Assembly (NCBI RefSeq): GCF_002483205.1 | Contig: NZ_DLHM01000004.1 | Location: 124,001 to 188,000, forward strand | Direction: 5' to 3' | Source of the DNA: Flavihumibacter sp. UBA7668 | GTDB lineage: Bacteria; Bacteroidota; Bacteroidia; Chitinophagales; Chitinophagaceae | DNA: 64,000 bases | Part shown: in pieces, positions 27,478-34,762 of the stretch | Layout: every line of letters begins with the position of its first letter | How positions within the stretch are numbered: position 1 is the stretch's first letter | Made by a program: the position numbers and the translations under genes | The notes under the pieces: generated by a model | What the model was told of the DNA's origin: nothing | Database searches by the model: none | What the model saw: only the letters and a program-made list of their open reading frames with translations

Positions 27478-28128
27478 TTATTTGTGAACGTACAAAAGGT
27501 ATTTTTCCCGGTAGTAATCAAGTGGGAAAAGATCATACACTTCCAGCATTCTTGGTTTGAGGCCCGATTCCGAGATCTCCTTACCCAACTCACCCCCCTT
27601 CAAACAAATGAGTCCCGATGCCGGATAATTTCCTTCAGACGGACGCTTATTTAAAACCGGCCTTGCCCAATACCACAAATCCTTCAGCGGAGCAACCGCC
27701 CTGGAAACAGCATAATCAAATTTGCGGTCCTTTATATCTTCCACCCTTGTATGCCGGGTGCTGATATTGGTTAACCCAATGGCCGCCGCTACTTCCTTCA
27801 CCACCGTCAGTTTTTTATTGATACTGTCTGCCAGCAAAAAATTCACTTCCGGAAAAAAAATGGCCAGCGGAATGCCGGGAAATCCTCCGCCTGTACCGAT
27901 ATCCAGCACATTGGAGCCAGGTGGTAATTCAAACGCAGCAGCAATGGCCAGCGAATGCAATACATGATTCTCATACAAATGATCAATATCCTTGCGCGAT
28001 ATCACATTGATCTTACTGTTCCATTCTTTGTACAGCTCATCCAGGGCACCAAGTTGTTCCAGTTGCCGGGGACTGAAATCAGCAAAGAATTCAGTAATCA
28101 GGTCCAGTTTTGACGGGGTTTTTTCCAT
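27478..28128 (-). CDS. rsmG: 16S rRNA (guanine-527-N7)-methyltransferase
   Basis: This 216-residue SAM-dependent enzyme methylates G527 of 16S rRNA; loss confers low-level streptomycin resistance in several bacteria. The SAM-binding loop NVLDIGTGGGFPGIPLA and the segments RAVAPLKDLWYW and CLKGGEL fit RsmG. The open frame extends 22 codons upstream, but the ATG at 28128 (MEKTPSK) gives the normal N-terminus. Even so, the gene overlaps the end of the glycosyltransferase gene by 31 bases, suggesting translational coupling. Confidence 0.9.
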   Translation of the reverse strand: MEKTPSKLDLITEFFADFSPRQLEQLGALDELYKEWNSKINVISRKDIDHLYENHVLHSLAIAAAFELPPGSNVLDIGTGGGFPGIPLAIFFPEVNFLLADSINKKLTVVKEVAAAIGLTNISTRHTRVEDIKDRKFDYAVSRAVAPLKDLWYWARPVLNKRPSEGNYPASGLICLKGGELGKEISESGLKPRMLEVYDLFPLDYYREKYLLYVHK

Positions 28129-29237
28129 ATTGCTGGTGCAAAGATGCAATAATACAGGAACATCCAGATATCGAAGAGCCACCACCATGCCCAAAGGTCT
28201 TTTTCCTCCAGTTTTTGCATGGACTTATACTGGATGATACCCTGGGAAATAAAACGCAACCCGAATATGCCCAAAACAATTCGCCAGTCTGAAAAAATCA
28301 GCGCAGCAATAAATGCGGGGTAATATAAAAACAGGCTGAGTGAATAGGTGCCAAGTAAAAATTTAAACTTATTGCTGTAATATTTTCCGGTTGAATAATG
28401 CCGCTGTTTCTGCCGAAACCAGTCTCCAAATGTTTTTTTCGCTTCTGATTGGGTAAAAGCTTCCGGATCCAGCACTACCGCAGTATTTTCTTTTGTGGCT
28501 ACTTTATGAATAAATAAATCATCATCGCCTCCCGGCAAATGATTGATGGAAGAAAATCCTTTATTGCTGATAAATAACTGCCGCTTATAGGAAAGATTTC
28601 TTCCCACACCCATATACGGCATACCGGCCAGTGCATAAGAGATATACTGTAAAGCCGTATGATAGGTTTCGAACCGGATGAGTTTATTGAGTAGTCCGGG
28701 TTTTTTCACATAGGCACCATATCCCAATACCACTTCAATACCCGGCTCATAGGCATTCTGCATTTTGTACAACCAGTGTTCCGATGCGGGTACACAATCA
28801 GAATCGGTCAGTAACAAAATCTCATGATCCGCTTCCTTAATGCCAATTGACAAGGGATATTTTTTGCCCGGAATCCCCTTGGCCTCATGTTCCAGGTTTA
28901 CGATTTGCAAACCTTTAAAGGTCTTTTTGAATTCTTCCAATAAATAACGGGTATCATCCTGACTGTTATGATTCACCACAATCAATTCATGGCTCGATGG
29001 GTATTGCTGAAAAAGTACACCGGGTAAATTCCTTGCCAGATTACCGGCTTCATCCCTCGCGCAAATAATTACAGAAACAGGATGCGTCTGCGACTGCTCC
29101 CGCTCTTTCCGGTTGAAAAAAGCCAGACGACTGAATATTCCCCAATAATAGAGGAGTTGTATTAAACTAACGGTACTGAACAGCACAAGGCTGATCAATC
29201 CCCAATTAAGGTTGAGCTGCTGTAAATCCATAAACAT
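28098..29237 (-). CDS. Membrane glycosyltransferase, family 2
   Basis: This 379-residue protein has an N-terminal membrane helix (about 13-33), a GT-A catalytic domain with VSVIICARDEAGNLARNLPG and a DxD motif in LLLTDSDCVP, and a GGDDDLF segment for the acceptor base. A KQRHYSTGKYY stretch stands in the place of the processive Q/RxxRW motif. Two or three C-terminal membrane helices follow (about 290-370). It likely transfers sugars to a lipid or polysaccharide at the inner membrane. Acceptor unknown. Confidence 0.88.
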   Translation of the reverse strand: MFMDLQQLNLNWGLISLVLFSTVSLIQLLYYWGIFSRLAFFNRKEREQSQTHPVSVIICARDEAGNLARNLPGVLFQQYPSSHELIVVNHNSQDDTRYLLEEFKKTFKGLQIVNLEHEAKGIPGKKYPLSIGIKEADHEILLLTDSDCVPASEHWLYKMQNAYEPGIEVVLGYGAYVKKPGLLNKLIRFETYHTALQYISYALAGMPYMGVGRNLSYKRQLFISNKGFSSINHLPGGDDDLFIHKVATKENTAVVLDPEAFTQSEAKKTFGDWFRQKQRHYSTGKYYSNKFKFLLGTYSLSLFLYYPAFIAALIFSDWRIVLGIFGLRFISQGIIQYKSMQKLEEKDLWAWWWLFDIWMFLYYCIFAPAIWKKPRQNWT

Positions 29238-29284
29238 CCACGGTTGGTCTGGGTTAAGACGCAGGCGGCGAAATTAAGATTAAT

Positions 29285-29292
29285 TACCTTTG
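29285..29292 (+). promoter_or_regulatory. -7 promoter element of tgt
   Basis: TACCTTTG matches TAnnTTTG and ends 8 bases before the ATG at 29301. This supports that start over the longer frame beginning at 29244. Confidence 0.55.
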
Positions 29293-29300
29293 CTCCCCTT

Positions 29301-30440
29301 ATGGCAGCACTTTCATTTCAACTCTGTGGAAAAGATGCGGGTTCAAAGGCCCGCGCAGGCTTGGTTACAACCGATCACGGCACTATCGAAACACCCATAT
29401 TCATGCCCGTTGGTACGGTAGGCAGCGTAAAAGCCGTGAGCCAGCAACAATTGCAGACCGATGTGGATGCGCAGATCATTTTGGGCAATACCTATCACCT
29501 CTATTTACGACCCGGACAGGAAGTATTGGAAGCGGCTGGCGGACTCCATCAATTCATGGGCTGGAATCGTCCCATCCTGACCGATAGCGGCGGTTACCAG
29601 GTTTTTTCACTGGCCGGAAACCGAAAACTGACCGAAGATGGTGCCCTTTTTCAAAGCCATATCGATGGCTCCAAACATCTTTTTACCCCCGAATGGGTGA
29701 TGGACATCCAGCGTTCTATCGGGGCCGATATCATCATGGCATTTGATGAATGTCCGCCTTATCCAAGCGACTATACCTATGCGAAAAAATCAATGGAGCT
29801 CACCCATCGCTGGCTCGATCGCTGTTTCAAACGACTGGATGATACCCCTGATAAATATGGCTATACGCAAAATCTGTTTCCCATTGTGCAGGGCAGTACC
29901 TATAAAGACCTGCGCCAGGCATCCTGTGAATATGTGGCGTCAAAAGGAGCTACTGGCAACGCCATTGGCGGACTGTCGGTAGGAGAACCTGAAGAAATGA
30001 TGTACGAACACGCTGCACATTGTTGTGAATTCTTACCTGCTGATAAACCCCGTTACCTCATGGGGGTGGGCACTCCCTGGAATATTCTGGAAAATATTTC
30101 TCTTGGTATTGACATGTTTGATTGTGTAATGCCTACCCGAAACGGCCGGAATGCCATGTTGTTTACCAGCAAAGGCGTTATCAATATCGATAATAAAAAA
30201 TGGGAAAAAGATTTCAGTCCCCTGGATGTTGGTATTGGTTCCGCTTTCAGTCAGTATTACAGCAAGTCCTATGTTCGTCACCTGGTGAAATCAAAAGAAA
30301 TCCTGGCCCTCACTATCGCCAGTGTTCATAACCTCACCTTTTACTTATGGCTGGTGAAAGAAGCAAGAAAGCATATCCTGGCCGGAGATTTTACCAGCTG
30401 GAAAAACGAGATGATCCCGGTATTGAAAACCAGGTTGTGA
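29301..30440 (+). CDS. tgt: Queuine/preQ1 tRNA-guanine transglycosylase
   Basis: This 379-residue enzyme exchanges guanine-34 of GUN-anticodon tRNAs for preQ1 in queuosine synthesis. Catalytic residues are present: Asp95 in TDSGGYQVFSL and the nucleophile Asp274 in DCVMPTRNGRN. The start at 29301 follows a -7 element; an upstream frame from 29244 is unlikely. Oddly, the zinc-binding CxCxxC motif is absent: the aligned stretch reads DVGIGSAFSQYYSK, with Ile312, Ser314 and Ser317 in place of the three cysteines, while the fourth-ligand histidine (SVHNL) remains. Confidence 0.93.
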   Translation: MAALSFQLCGKDAGSKARAGLVTTDHGTIETPIFMPVGTVGSVKAVSQQQLQTDVDAQIILGNTYHLYLRPGQEVLEAAGGLHQFMGWNRPILTDSGGYQVFSLAGNRKLTEDGALFQSHIDGSKHLFTPEWVMDIQRSIGADIIMAFDECPPYPSDYTYAKKSMELTHRWLDRCFKRLDDTPDKYGYTQNLFPIVQGSTYKDLRQASCEYVASKGATGNAIGGLSVGEPEEMMYEHAAHCCEFLPADKPRYLMGVGTPWNILENISLGIDMFDCVMPTRNGRNAMLFTSKGVINIDNKKWEKDFSPLDVGIGSAFSQYYSKSYVRHLVKSKEILALTIASVHNLTFYLWLVKEARKHILAGDFTSWKNEMIPVLKTRL

Positions 30441-30489
30441 AAGCATTAACCAATTTTCAACTAGATTTGACCGCTGCAATAAGCAAGGC

Positions 30490-31581
30490 ATGAAAATCCT
30501 CGACTGGTATATATTCAAAAAGTTCATGGTCACCTTTCTGTTTGCCATCCTTACCATTACGGTAATTGCGGTGGTGATCGATACCAGTGAAAAAACCGAT
30601 GATTTTGTAAAATCCGGACTACCATTCTCCGGCATCATCACCCAATATTATTTTGGTTTTGTTCCCTTTATTATCTCGATGATTTTTCCGCTCATCGTGT
30701 TTATTGCCGTTATCTTTTTCACTTCAAAAATGGCCGCTCGTTCAGAAACCGTAGCCATACTGGCAACCGGAATTCCCTATCATCGGTTTTTGCGGCCTTA
30801 TTTACTGGGTGCTTTTTTATTGGGCGGCATCATGCTTTGGGCCAATGCCATGGTCATTCCCAGAGCCAATGAAATTTACAGCAAATTCAAGATCACCTAT
30901 ATCGATAAAAACAGTTCTTATACCTCTGGTGCAGGCGGAAGCAGAGATTTTTATTTTCGTTCCGATACCATCACGTTCGTGGGTATGAAATACTATGATA
31001 CCCTGAACAAATCTGCCAGTAATTTTTTTCTGGAACGTATTGATGGCAATCAGGTGGTCTATAACCTGCGTTCAGATTATATCCGCTGGGATACCGCTAC
31101 CAAAAAATGGCGGGTGGAAAATGCAGTGGAACGTAAAATTGACGGACTTGTGGAAACCGTTGTGAAGCATCCGTATATGGAAGTGGACCTCAACATGAAG
31201 CCGGAAGAATTACGCCGCGATGATTACCTCAAAGACAAACTCAGTTCCTTTGAATTATACGAGTTCATCAAACGGGAAGAAACCCGGGGCACAGAAGGAT
31301 TGAATACCTATAAGGTAGAATTCCACCGTCGCCTGGCAACCCCTGTTTCCGTTATCATCCTTACCCTGATGGGCGTATTTGTAGCAGCCCGAAAAACCAG
31401 AGGTGGTTCCGGTATTCAACTGGCATTCGGTATTGTATCCGCTGCCTCCTTTGTTATCATGGATAAATTCTCTACCGTGTTTTCAACCAAGGGAAATTTT
31501 CCACCTGTGCTGGCTGCATGGCTACCCAATCTCATCTTTTTGGGAGTGGCCTGGTTCCTGTATAAAAAAGCTCCCAAGTAA
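30490..31581 (+). CDS. LptF/LptG-family lipopolysaccharide export permease
   Basis: This 363-residue membrane protein of the YjgP/YjgQ family forms part of the LptB2FG complex that extracts lipopolysaccharide from the inner membrane. Three N-terminal membrane segments (about 13-33, 55-77, 100-120), a periplasmic beta-jellyroll domain (about 125-265) and three C-terminal segments (about 285-360) fit the family layout. The N-terminal MKILDWYIFKKFMVTFLFAI is typical. It follows tgt by 49 bases. Which of LptF or LptG it is cannot be decided here. Confidence 0.9.
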   Translation: MKILDWYIFKKFMVTFLFAILTITVIAVVIDTSEKTDDFVKSGLPFSGIITQYYFGFVPFIISMIFPLIVFIAVIFFTSKMAARSETVAILATGIPYHRFLRPYLLGAFLLGGIMLWANAMVIPRANEIYSKFKITYIDKNSSYTSGAGGSRDFYFRSDTITFVGMKYYDTLNKSASNFFLERIDGNQVVYNLRSDYIRWDTATKKWRVENAVERKIDGLVETVVKHPYMEVDLNMKPEELRRDDYLKDKLSSFELYEFIKREETRGTEGLNTYKVEFHRRLATPVSVIILTLMGVFVAARKTRGGSGIQLAFGIVSAASFVIMDKFSTVFSTKGNFPPVLAAWLPNLIFLGVAWFLYKKAPK

Positions 31582-31717
31582 TTCGTTATTACCGCTTTTT
31601 AATCGTTTTCTAACGCAACAGAAGTCAATTTTTATTTGTTGTACCACAGACAATAGCTAATTTTATAGGTTATAGCCCGGCGAATAAGTTGTCGTACACA
31701 TATATAAAAACTTCTTA

Positions 31718-33043
31718 ATGGGAAGCTACAAAGAAAAATTCAAAGAAAAGGCAGACTTGGCCTCAGCAGAAATCAAAAACCTGCTGAAAGAGCATGGAAA
31801 TAAAGTGATTGGAGAAGTATCCCTGTCGCAGGTTTACCAGGGAATGCGGGGTATTACCGGACTGGTAACAGAAACTTCTTTGCTGGATTCACAGGAAGGC
31901 ATTCGGTTCAGAGGATATTCCATTCCCGAATTGCAGCAGAAATTACCAAAAGCAAAAACGGGCAGCGAGCCTTTGCCAGAGGGACTGTTTTATCTCATGT
32001 TATTCAATGAGCTGCCAACAGAAGAAGATGTGAATGAAATGACGGCCAAATGGCAACGTCGTTCCCATGTGCCTACACATGTATTCAATACCATTGATGC
32101 ACTACCGCTTAGCACACATCCCATGACCATGTTTGTGATCGGCATCATGGCCCTCCAAACCGAAAGCAATTTTGCCAAGGAGTATGCAAAAGGGATGAAT
32201 AAAAAAGATTACTGGGAGCATACGTTTGACGATGCCATGGACCTGATTGCACGCCTGCCGCGTATTGCAGCCTACGTATATCGCCGTAAGTACAAAAACA
32301 ACGAACATATTCAGCCGAATGGCCTGCTCGACTGGTCGGGCAATTTTGCCCATATGATGGGTTATCAGGATGAAGGCTTCAAGGAATTGATGCGTCTCTA
32401 CATGACCATCCATGCCGATCATGAAGGCGGCAACGTATCTGCCCATACCACCCATCTGGTAGGATCTGCCCTGAGTGATCCTTACCTGAGTTTTGCGGCG
32501 GGTATGAATGGTTTGGCGGGCCCCTTGCACGGACTGGCCAACCAGGAAGTAATCAAATGGATTTTTGAAATGCAGGAATCCCTGGGTACCGATCATCCTA
32601 CCAAAGAGCAGATTGCCACTTATGTGCAGGACACCCTGTCTTCCGGTAAAGTGGTGCCGGGTTATGGTCATGCGGTGCTTCGTAAAACCGATCCCCGTTT
32701 TGAAGCACAGATGGAATTCGGTAAAAAACATATGCCGGAAGATCCCCTCTGCCAGACGGTTTGGAATGTGTACGAAACCGTTCCACCCATCCTGCAATCC
32801 CTTGGCAAGGTGAAAAACCCCTGGCCAAATGTGGATGCGCATTCCGGTGCCCTGCTGGTACACTATGGACTGAAAGAATACGAATTCTATACCGTTATGT
32901 TTGCCGTAAGCCGCGCGCTTGGGGTGATGGCCAGCCTGATCTGGGATCGTGCCCTTGGATTCCCGCTGGAGCGCCCGAAATCAATCACCACCGAACAGGT
33001 GAAACGCTGGCTGAAAGGAGAGGACCAGGTTTGGGGGGATTGA
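31718..33043 (+). CDS. gltA: Citrate synthase, mitochondrial (eukaryotic) type
   Basis: This 441-residue enzyme condenses acetyl-CoA and oxaloacetate. The catalytic residues lie in GPLHGLANQEV (His), PGYGHAVLRKTDPR (His) and NVDAHSGALL (Asp). The whole protein resembles mitochondrial citrate synthase more than the E. coli hexameric type: IRFRGYSIPELQQKLPKA, LPEGLFYLMLFNELPTEE, KNPWPNVDAHSG and SRALGFPLERPKS. This implies a dimeric, simple (non-NADH-inhibited) enzyme. It is followed by a GTGAA-type repeat and a terminator. Confidence 0.93.
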   Translation: MGSYKEKFKEKADLASAEIKNLLKEHGNKVIGEVSLSQVYQGMRGITGLVTETSLLDSQEGIRFRGYSIPELQQKLPKAKTGSEPLPEGLFYLMLFNELPTEEDVNEMTAKWQRRSHVPTHVFNTIDALPLSTHPMTMFVIGIMALQTESNFAKEYAKGMNKKDYWEHTFDDAMDLIARLPRIAAYVYRRKYKNNEHIQPNGLLDWSGNFAHMMGYQDEGFKELMRLYMTIHADHEGGNVSAHTTHLVGSALSDPYLSFAAGMNGLAGPLHGLANQEVIKWIFEMQESLGTDHPTKEQIATYVQDTLSSGKVVPGYGHAVLRKTDPRFEAQMEFGKKHMPEDPLCQTVWNVYETVPPILQSLGKVKNPWPNVDAHSGALLVHYGLKEYEFYTVMFAVSRALGVMASLIWDRALGFPLERPKSITTEQVKRWLKGEDQVWGD

Positions 33044-33116
33044 GGTGAAGGAGGTGAAGGAGGTGAATGAAGTGAAGGGGGTGAAGGAGGTGAATAGTCA
33101 ATAGTGAATGGTGAAT
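33044..33116 (+). repeat. GTGAAGGAG-unit tandem repeat
   Basis: A single-orientation array of AGGTGAAGG and AGGTGAATG units between the citrate synthase stop and its terminator. It is a member of the dispersed GTGAA family. Confidence 0.65.
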
Positions 33117-33124
33117 GAATTGTG

Positions 33125-33153
33125 AAATCCGGAGCAATCCGGATTTTTCTTTT
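33125..33153 (+). terminator. Rho-independent terminator after citrate synthase
   Basis: AAATCCGGA pairs perfectly with TCCGGATTT around a GCAA tetraloop, followed by a T-rich run. Confidence 0.85.
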
Positions 33154-33165
33154 GGTAGAATAATG

Positions 33166-33203
33166 TTTAAACATTAACTTTACATTCGATTTAAACATTA
33201 ACT
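33166..33203. promoter_or_regulatory. Promoter with duplicated operator-like repeats upstream of the YceI gene
   Basis: TTTAAACATTAACT occurs twice as a perfect direct repeat (33166-33179 and 33190-33203), 24 bases apart start to start. The first overlaps the palindrome ATGTTTAAACAT. Between them lies a -7-like TACATTCG (33181-33188). A dimeric repressor bound to both copies would mask the -7 element (inference). Confidence 0.5.
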
Positions 33204-33226
33204 ATAAAAAAGTAAAACTTAAAGCA

Positions 33227-33754
33227 ATGGCAACCTGGAAAATAGACCCAAGTCACTCAGAGATTACATTTAAAGTAAAACATCTGGTAATTTCAACGGT
33301 ATCCGGAAAGTTTACCGAATTTGAAGGAAGTCTGGATGCGGAGAAAGAAGATTTCTCAGATGCGAAAATTCAGTTTTCGGCAAAGATTGATAGTATCACA
33401 ACAGGAAGTGAGCAGCGCGATGGCCACCTGAAATCACCCGATTTCTTTGATGCGGCCGGTCACCCTGAAATGACCTTTAGTTCTTCTTCCCTGAAACATA
33501 TTTCCGGATCCGATTATGAACTGACCGGAGACCTGACAATCCGCGGCACAACCAAACCCGTAAAACTGAAGGTAGAGTTTGGTGGTACACAGGATGATTT
33601 CTATGGCAATACAGTGGCCGGTTTTGAATTAACTGGTAAAATCAATCGCCAGGAATTCGGACTCACCTGGAGTGCGGTTACAGAAGCGGGTGGGGTAGTA
33701 GTATCCGACGAAGTGAAACTGGCAGTGAACGTGGAACTGATCAAACAGAAATAA
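33227..33754 (+). CDS. YceI family lipid-binding-like protein
   Basis: This 175-residue YceI-fold protein is an extended lipocalin-like barrel that binds isoprenoid-type lipids in characterised members. The family pattern is clear: WKIDPSHSEITFKVKHLVIS, DGHLKSPDFFDAAGHPEM, then LTGDLTIRGTTKPVKL. Unlike periplasmic homologues it has no signal peptide, so it is cytoplasmic. Two operator-like repeats around its -7 element suggest stress or redox-type repression (inference). A terminator follows at 33792-33824. Confidence 0.9.
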   Translation: MATWKIDPSHSEITFKVKHLVISTVSGKFTEFEGSLDAEKEDFSDAKIQFSAKIDSITTGSEQRDGHLKSPDFFDAAGHPEMTFSSSSLKHISGSDYELTGDLTIRGTTKPVKLKVEFGGTQDDFYGNTVAGFELTGKINRQEFGLTWSAVTEAGGVVVSDEVKLAVNVELIKQK

Positions 33755-33791
33755 GGCAGGCTACAAACAGCAGGTAAGGCACACACTATAT

Positions 33792-33824
33792 ACCGATCCG
33801 GATGCAGATCCGGGTCGGTTTTTT
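33792..33824 (+). terminator. Rho-independent terminator after the YceI gene
   Basis: ACCGATCCGGAT pairs, with one G-T pair, to ATCCGGGTCGGT around a GCAG loop, followed by TTTTT. Confidence 0.85.
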
Positions 33825-33840
33825 ATATCTGCCAGATTTT

Positions 33841-33872
33841 TTTGCTGAATGTTGGCGGCGGCTCTATATTTG
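33841..33872 (+). promoter_or_regulatory. Promoter of tRNA-Ala
   Basis: TTTG at 33841-33844 and TATATTTG at 33865-33872 are separated by 20 bases, matching the Bacteroidota -33/-7 pattern, with the tRNA starting 31 bases after the -7 element. Confidence 0.6.
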
Positions 33873-33902
33873 CACTCCCGCAAAGGGAAGTTCTTATCTC
33901 AA

Positions 33903-33977
<75 letters not shown>

Positions 33978-33978
33978 A

Positions 33979-34006
33979 AAAAAGCCCTGGATAACAGGGC
34001 TTTTTT
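33979..34006 (+). terminator. Rho-independent terminator after tRNA-Ala
   Basis: AAAAAGCCCTG pairs with CAGGGCTTTTT around GATAA, followed by T residues, three bases after the tRNA. Confidence 0.9.
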
Positions 34007-34126
34007 AATAAGGGTTAATCAATAGTTCAGCAGGCCGTTCTCCCGCAATATATTTTTTAAGATTACTATCTGTGCTATCCAGGCAAATGGCAAATTTTTT
34101 AAATTGCATCTTTAGTCCACACTGGT

Positions 34127-34654
34127 TCACTTGCTCACCCGCTGCTCAAGTTCCACGCCATCTCTTGTATGCTTGAGGGTCACAAAATCAGCAGTACTTT
34201 CAAGAATCACATAAGTTGCCGTTTCGCTGTATGCTTTTACTTCTTTGGCAGATAGCAATTCATAGGTGCCATAAGATGAATGGATGCTTCTTAACAATTC
34301 CGTAGGCAGTTGTTCTTTGCTGAGGAGGGTTAGTATATAATTCAGCCTGCCTTTGGGATCAAATCCCGCCTGTACTTTTTGTCCCTGGTTTTGAAAAAAT
34401 ACGACCTGTCCTTTGGCAAGCGGACTCCATTTTATTTCTCTGGCTTCCGGAAATAAACGGCTAAATAAATTCATTGCAGCAATGTTTGGGATAGTTGAAA
34501 CAGCAACTGAATGTTCTTCTGAAACCGGCATTTCAGATTCGCCGCCCATCGCTTTTGCTGAATGATTGGCATATTGTGCCTGAATAGTTGAAAAGCTGAT
34601 TACAAGAAGAAATAAAACAAACGCGCGCGCGCAGTAGAAGGTTTGAACTGACAT
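34127..34654 (-). CDS. Secreted PepSY-like protein of unknown function
   Basis: This 175-residue protein has a signal peptide ending near IQAQ and a linker. The folded part reads LFPEAREIKWSPLAKGQVVF, then VQAGFDPKGRLNYIL, LPTELLRSIHSSYG. This is the common Bacteroidota secreted pattern of a PepSY-like domain, similar in layout to the protein at 24137-24586. Function unknown. A (GC)5 alternating run at 34622-34631 lies in the signal-peptide codons. It lies downstream of no same-strand partner nearer than the hybrid regulator. Confidence 0.65.
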   Translation of the reverse strand: MSVQTFYCARAFVLFLLVISFSTIQAQYANHSAKAMGGESEMPVSEEHSVAVSTIPNIAAMNLFSRLFPEAREIKWSPLAKGQVVFFQNQGQKVQAGFDPKGRLNYILTLLSKEQLPTELLRSIHSSYGTYELLSAKEVKAYSETATYVILESTADFVTLKHTRDGVELEQRVSK

Positions 34655-34762
34655 AAAAGGAGGGTTTAAGGGTTAATGAATCCCTGGTTAGTGCGGTATA
34701 AATGTACCTCCCAATACAGCCGAAAGGCTGTCAGAATCGCGTCAAATCCAATCAAATTTGAG

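Noticed and set aside
29244..29300. Upstream start for tgt
   Set aside because: It would add 19 residues unlike the family and span the -7 element at 29285-29292.
34716..34731. ACAGCC-GAAA-GGCTGT hairpin after the hybrid regulator start region
   Set aside because: A good tetraloop stem but with no T-run, and it lies after the regulator's stop codon by only a few dozen bases. Not strong enough to call a terminator.
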